Shown piece after piece: positions 31,173 through 34,296 of a stretch of DNA of 34,296 nucleotides; positions within the stretch are counted from its first letter, which is position 1, and each line of letters begins with the position of its first letter. The notes beneath the pieces are model-generated. The model saw only the letters and a list, made by a program, of their open reading frames with translations. It was not told the DNA's origin and searched no databases. The stretch comes from a virus, in the IMG/VR virus record IMGVR_UViG_3300035689_000052, positions 1-34,296 of that record; one strand, 5' to 3'. The position numbers and the translations under genes are program-made.

Positions 31173-31558
31173 CAGTCAAGGGTGATGTCAAAATCACCGG
31201 CATTGAATCGAAACACGTCATTGGTTCCGATAGATTTTGATGCGCTAAGTTGCCCAACGGCAAGCATATTGCCTGATGTTGATGCGTCATAAAGTGCGGT
31301 ATGCGTTACCGTTCCCCATGAACCCGTAGCAGTTGGAAACTCAACGGCTGATGTATTGGTTGCGGCTGATCCAGATACCGTAAACGCCATGGATTGGCGA
31401 AGATAACCATTGCCCGACACTTCATTACTTGAGCCTGACTCACCAGGGTCAGCGGTAAAAAGGCCAACGTAAATAGTGGTTGGTGCCGTGTAAGCTGATC
31501 CTCCAAACACATGGGCCAACACTTTATTTTCAAGATAGTCAGAGAATGAATTAGCCAT
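31172..31558 (-). CDS. Conserved small phage tail protein
   Basis: 128 residues. MANSFSDYLENKVLAHVFGG, then YTAPTTIYVGLFTADPGESG, EVSGNGYLRQSMAF, a beta-rich middle (VEFPTATGSWGTVTHTALYD) and FRFNAGDFDITLD. I recognise this as a widespread tail-associated protein of phages without a firm function. Position between adaptor and the repeat/fibre genes supports a tail role. ATG 31558 is three bases from the adaptor stop. Confidence 0.68.
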   Translation of the reverse strand: MANSFSDYLENKVLAHVFGGSAYTAPTTIYVGLFTADPGESGSSNEVSGNGYLRQSMAFTVSGSAATNTSAVEFPTATGSWGTVTHTALYDASTSGNMLAVGQLSASKSIGTNDVFRFNAGDFDITLD

Positions 31559-31561
31559 GGA

Positions 31562-32188
31562 TTACCCCATTGGTTTGGCACGAACGCGTGGCGTTGTGCC
31601 TGAATAGTTGGCGCGTTCTTGCTCAAGCCTCATCGCTTCAAATCCACGCGCATACGCAGCCGCCCAAACTTGAATGCGTGAGTCATCTTGCAAATAAGGC
31701 GCCGATTGCAGCAGTGCGCCATACAAATAAAGGTCAGGATGTTTAGTCAACAACCAGTTGGTTGTATTGCTATCAGACAACGCGGCAATCTTGCCGTAAT
31801 ACGTCATTTGAACTTGCGTTGTATCCGTTCCCGGAGATGGGACAACTTTGAACGTATCACCAATAATTGTGTAGTAACGCGGCGTGCCAGACGCCGAAAA
31901 GTAACGCGTATAAAAGTCATCGCTTTGTTCATCGCTCAAAAACTCCAATTTGGTTGGCGTTGTTGTGAGCAACACGAGATTTTCCATTTCCAGAAAATCG
32001 GATGGTAATTGCGTGTATTCGCTATCAAGCGTGGCGTTAGCACGCACAATCATTTGGCGGACGCGTACGGTTCGATTGAACTCGGCTTCCGCCAATGTGA
32101 TGAAGTCGGCAATGGCAGACGTCAAATCGGACCGATTCAACCAATCAGCAATTGACGTTTTAAGTTCCGAATAAGTGCCAAGCGCCAT
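31562..32188 (-). CDS. Head-to-tail adaptor (SU10/P22 gp4-like)
   Basis: 208 residues. TYSELKTSIADWLNRSDLTS, then FITLAEAEFNRTVRVRQMIV, YTQLPSDFLEMENLVL, GDTFKVVPSPGTDTTQVQMT and HPDLYLYGALLQSAPYLQDD. The alpha-helical N-terminus, short central beta hairpin and final helices are typical of adaptor proteins that sit under the portal and link it to the tail. Recognised by pattern. Followed by tail genes, as expected. Confidence 0.75.
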   Translation of the reverse strand: MALGTYSELKTSIADWLNRSDLTSAIADFITLAEAEFNRTVRVRQMIVRANATLDSEYTQLPSDFLEMENLVLLTTTPTKLEFLSDEQSDDFYTRYFSASGTPRYYTIIGDTFKVVPSPGTDTTQVQMTYYGKIAALSDSNTTNWLLTKHPDLYLYGALLQSAPYLQDDSRIQVWAAAYARGFEAMRLEQERANYSGTTPRVRAKPMG

Positions 32189-32190
32189 GA

Positions 32191-32901
32191 TTAGGCAGCG
32201 TCCTTTTTGCGAAGTTCGGTCTTAAGACCGATTGATGCTCGGTAAGCATCCTCTTGCGGACGGATTGCCCAGGTGTGCTGATGCTTGTATTCCCAGGTTC
32301 CTATATGTCCAATGTGCTTGGACAGGTCATGATCAATATACAACGGAATGTTATTGTCGCGCAATAACTTGCAAAAATAGATGTCCTCGCCCATGTAGCC
32401 TTTAGCCGCCACATCCCATGGCGTAGCAAACCACGGCATCTCAATAGCGCGAAACACGTTCGTGTCAATCATCATGACGCCCGTTCCAACCGCGTCAACT
32501 TGCTCAACGCCCGTGTCATGCTCACCTGTGTAGACAGGAACCTTACGCTGTGTTTCTGGATCATAGTTCGCAGCCGTCGGCCCCACTGGCATACGCCGAC
32601 GCGGGCAATTGGCAGCAAGTACGAGCAAATCACGCTCAAGCATTCGGCCAATCGTATCCTGCGGAAAACGCATATCACTATCGATAAAAAGCACCACGTC
32701 AGCGTTGTTTTCCATGGCGGTCATCACTAATTCTGAACGCTGGCTTACAAGAAGCGTTCCCTTGGAAATATTAACGTTCACCACGTCATGCGGGTTGTGC
32801 GCTACATGAAACGCCACAGCGTTAACAAGGTCAAACGCAAAGTCTGAATGCACTTCGTCCCTTGCCGGGACGCATACGCTAATCATTCGTTTCTTATCCA
32901 T
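32191..32901 (-). CDS. GT-A glycosyltransferase within the head genes
   Basis: 236 residues. MISVCVPARDEVHSDFAFDL starts the nucleotide-binding fold, NADVVLFIDSDMRFPQDTIG contains the D74-S-D76 metal motif, and AVGTGVMMIDTNVF with EDIYFCKLLRDNN forms the acceptor side. Its place between capsid and adaptor genes means it is made late. It could glycosylate capsid or tail proteins, or a surface glycan. ATG 32901 (TGATG overlap, AAGGG upstream) is chosen over GTG 32904. Confidence 0.82.
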   Translation of the reverse strand: MDKKRMISVCVPARDEVHSDFAFDLVNAVAFHVAHNPHDVVNVNISKGTLLVSQRSELVMTAMENNADVVLFIDSDMRFPQDTIGRMLERDLLVLAANCPRRRMPVGPTAANYDPETQRKVPVYTGEHDTGVEQVDAVGTGVMMIDTNVFRAIEMPWFATPWDVAAKGYMGEDIYFCKLLRDNNIPLYIDHDLSKHIGHIGTWEYKHQHTWAIRPQEDAYRASIGLKTELRKKDAA

Positions 32902-33221
32902 CACACCCTTCCTGGTCGAGTCCTGAAAAATCGGTTATCGGGATCATTAAGCCACTTCTTAAAATCTTTTTCTGTGCGCGTGATGCCCTTGCTCACCAAG
33001 TCCATGTAGATGTTCATGGGGATGGATGCAACATGTACGCCAAGACCTTCACCGTTCCACTTTGCGCGTTCGTCGATGGATGCAAACTGCGCCTTGTTAG
33101 TTTCAACGATAGGTGTTGCGTCTTGAATCGTTTCAATCACCGCTGTGTCTGTAGCCTCGTCGTAATGCCAAATGCGCGTTAGGCCAAGAAGTGGATCATG
33201 CTCAAAAAGTTTTGATTCCAT
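32901..33221 (-). CDS. 106-residue conserved head-module protein
   Basis: MESKLFEHDPLLGLTRIWHY, then DTAVIETIQDATPIVETNKA, EGLGVHVASIPMNIYMDLVS and DFKKWLNDPDNRFFRTRPGR. I recognise it as a small protein conserved next to SU10-like capsid genes, without a confirmed role; a head completion or capsid-linked function is plausible. Its ribosome site is weak, and the terminator hairpin ends four bases before ATG 33221, so expression should be well below capsid. Confidence 0.65.
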   Translation of the reverse strand: MESKLFEHDPLLGLTRIWHYDEATDTAVIETIQDATPIVETNKAQFASIDERAKWNGEGLGVHVASIPMNIYMDLVSKGITRTEKDFKKWLNDPDNRFFRTRPGRV

Positions 33222-33224
33222 GTG

Positions 33225-33250
33225 AAAACGGGAGCGTTTCCGCCCCCGTT
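33225..33250 (-). terminator. Attenuating terminator after the capsid gene
   Basis: On the minus strand a ten-base-pair stem (AACGGGGGCG / CGCTCCCGTT, one G-T wobble) closes a GAAA tetraloop and runs into TTTT. It begins 13 bases past the capsid stop. A partial terminator here would let capsid message outnumber the downstream genes. Confidence 0.8.
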
Positions 33251-33262
33251 CCTTGTTGCTGG

Positions 33263-34222
33263 TTAGGTCGAAAGGTCAGCCGCCAAACCGTGTGCCTTCT
33301 CGTTGTAGATGGCAAGGCCATATTCAGCGAGAAGCAAGCGCTTTTCAGCATCGCCCGTTGTTGCAAGCTCAACTTGCTGGAACGGACGAAGGAAATGCAC
33401 ACCGGCGTAGTCAGGTGACAGTACAAACGCGTCACGATCACGCTGGAAACGGTTAGGAACAATGTTGACTTGTCCAAAGTCACCAACATACACATCAGCC
33501 GCGCCAATGATCTGCGCTTGCTTACCAGCAGGCACATCACGATAGCGCGTTGCGATACCGTTGAAGCCAGAAACAACTTGCTTGTTCTTTGCACCAACCA
33601 TCACAATCGAAGGATCGCCGCCCTGTTCCCACACTTTCTGAAGCACACTCTTGAGAATGGTTTCAGTGAATGCGCGGGTTACGCCATCGCTGCGATCATC
33701 GTTGGGCAGCGTGGTGTAAGAAGGATCAGCGCCGTTCGTACCCTTGTCGGTGTTGGTCTTGATGAACGCAAGCAACGATCCGGTCTTTTGGGCCGTTGTC
33801 GAGTCACCAGCGGATGCCGCCTGGTTAGCCAGCATGATGGTTTCCATATCACGCTTCAGTTCAGCCGCACGCTTTGCCAACTGGTAGGCCAATTCTGACT
33901 TGCGGCCTGCTTTGTTGACAGCCTCAACCGTACCGGAGATCACTACAGTCTTACGGCTGATCTGTGTGTAGTTGGTCAGTTGAACGGTTGGCGTTACAGC
34001 GTCATACGTCGAAATGTCATCACCTTGCAGTTGCGCGTTTGCGGTGGTGTTGTCCGCCAACGTATCTGTCTGCCACTGGAACAGCGTGTTGCTAGCTGTA
34101 CCGCGTCCAATGTTGTTCATGAACGGTGTGGTTTCTGGGCTGATGTTGTAAATCTGATTGCTTAAGTCCTCACGAATACCCTTTGCAGAGTAAGTAAGGA
34201 AGGTGTTTGATGCGATAGTCAT
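33263..34222 (-). CDS. Major capsid protein, SU10-like (DUF5309 family)
   Basis: 319 residues. TIASNTFLTYSAKGIREDLS, then IYNISPETTPFMNNIGRG, FQWQTDTLADNTTANAQLQG, TQISRKTVVISGTVEAVNKA, a helical E-loop region (AYQLAKRAAELKRDMETIML) and GGDPSIVMVGAKNKQVVSGF with VYVGDFGQVNIVPNRF near the end. This is the SU10 major head protein type (HK97 fold). The product builds the procapsid around the scaffold encoded just upstream. ATG 34222 has a strong AAAGGAAA site. Confidence 0.92.
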   Translation of the reverse strand: MTIASNTFLTYSAKGIREDLSNQIYNISPETTPFMNNIGRGTASNTLFQWQTDTLADNTTANAQLQGDDISTYDAVTPTVQLTNYTQISRKTVVISGTVEAVNKAGRKSELAYQLAKRAAELKRDMETIMLANQAASAGDSTTAQKTGSLLAFIKTNTDKGTNGADPSYTTLPNDDRSDGVTRAFTETILKSVLQKVWEQGGDPSIVMVGAKNKQVVSGFNGIATRYRDVPAGKQAQIIGAADVYVGDFGQVNIVPNRFQRDRDAFVLSPDYAGVHFLRPFQQVELATTGDAEKRLLLAEYGLAIYNEKAHGLAADLST

Positions 34223-34233
34223 TTGGGTTTCCT

Positions 34234-34296
34234 TTAAATAAGATGTTCAAACAGTTTGGCAGCGTCACGGACGTTGCCGGTTTTTGCAAGGCGCTG
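34234..34296 (-). CDS. C-terminal end of a gene upstream of capsid, probably scaffold
   Basis: An open frame enters from the right edge and ends at TAA 34234-34236, leaving 20 residues (QRLAKTGNVRDAAKLFEHLI). This basic-amphipathic C-terminal helix just ahead of capsid is what a scaffolding protein would end with, and scaffolds normally precede the capsid gene. Only position and the tail support this; the body is outside the window. Confidence 0.5.
   Translation of the reverse strand, partial: QRLAKTGNVRDAAKLFEHLI

Noticed and set aside
1-34296. tRNA genes
   Set aside because: No cloverleaf-like stretch with the conserved T-loop was seen in the few non-coding gaps; a dedicated tRNA search was not possible.

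Overview
The window is most of the genome of a tailed, double-stranded DNA bacteriophage with a short-tailed (podovirus-like) plan. All credible genes lie on the minus strand, are tightly packed, and mostly overlap or abut (ATGA and TGATG junctions), with Shine-Dalgarno sites suited to a bacterial host. The virion set is a P22-type portal, an SU10-type major capsid protein, a gp4/SU10-like adaptor, a P22 gp10-like tail hub, ejection-type proteins and a three-TM holin. This fits a phage of a Gram-negative bacterium, but the host itself cannot be read from the sequence.

Read in the direction of transcription (right to left), the layout is as follows. 34296-33225: end of a probable scaffold gene, the major capsid gene and a terminator. 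33221-28789: small head protein, glycosyltransferase, adaptor, small tail proteins, a striking repeat protein and a tail fibre. 28780-27653: lysis genes (small membrane protein, holin, endolysin). 27651-19133: tail hub, a Gln-rich protein with a duplicated domain, a GNAT-fold virion protein, an S74-domain protein and two large ejection-type proteins, closed by a strong terminator at 19059-19085. A promoter and operator candidate sits directly behind that terminator. 19001-9510: the replication and recombination block (RuvC-like nuclease, Cas4/RecB-like exonuclease, SSB-like protein, Zn-finger/TOPRIM/RecA-like primase-helicase). Scattered through it are glycan genes: two glycosyltransferases, a DegT-like aminotransferase, a NeuD/PglD-like acyltransferase and a GNAT. 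9509-9195: a gene-free stretch packed with TTTCGGACG-type repeats and a long inverted repeat, which may be the replication origin. 9194-1: packaging (TerS, a serine recombinase, TerL), small genes, another glycosyltransferase, an HNH-AP2 endonuclease and the portal gene, cut by the left edge.

In related phages portal, scaffold and capsid genes are adjacent in that order. The window ends inside portal on the left and enters at the scaffold end on the right, so it is probably a circular or permuted genome opened in this interval, with only the portal C-terminus and the scaffold body missing (inference).

The points most worth following are the iteron-like array at 9235-9508, the aminosugar/glycosyltransferase genes spread through the replication block, the 20-residue/10-residue two-tier repeat protein at 30519-31172, an S74 autoprocessing domain on an ejection-type protein, a serine recombinase between the two terminase genes, and a 36-residue collapsed paralogue at 12871-12981.
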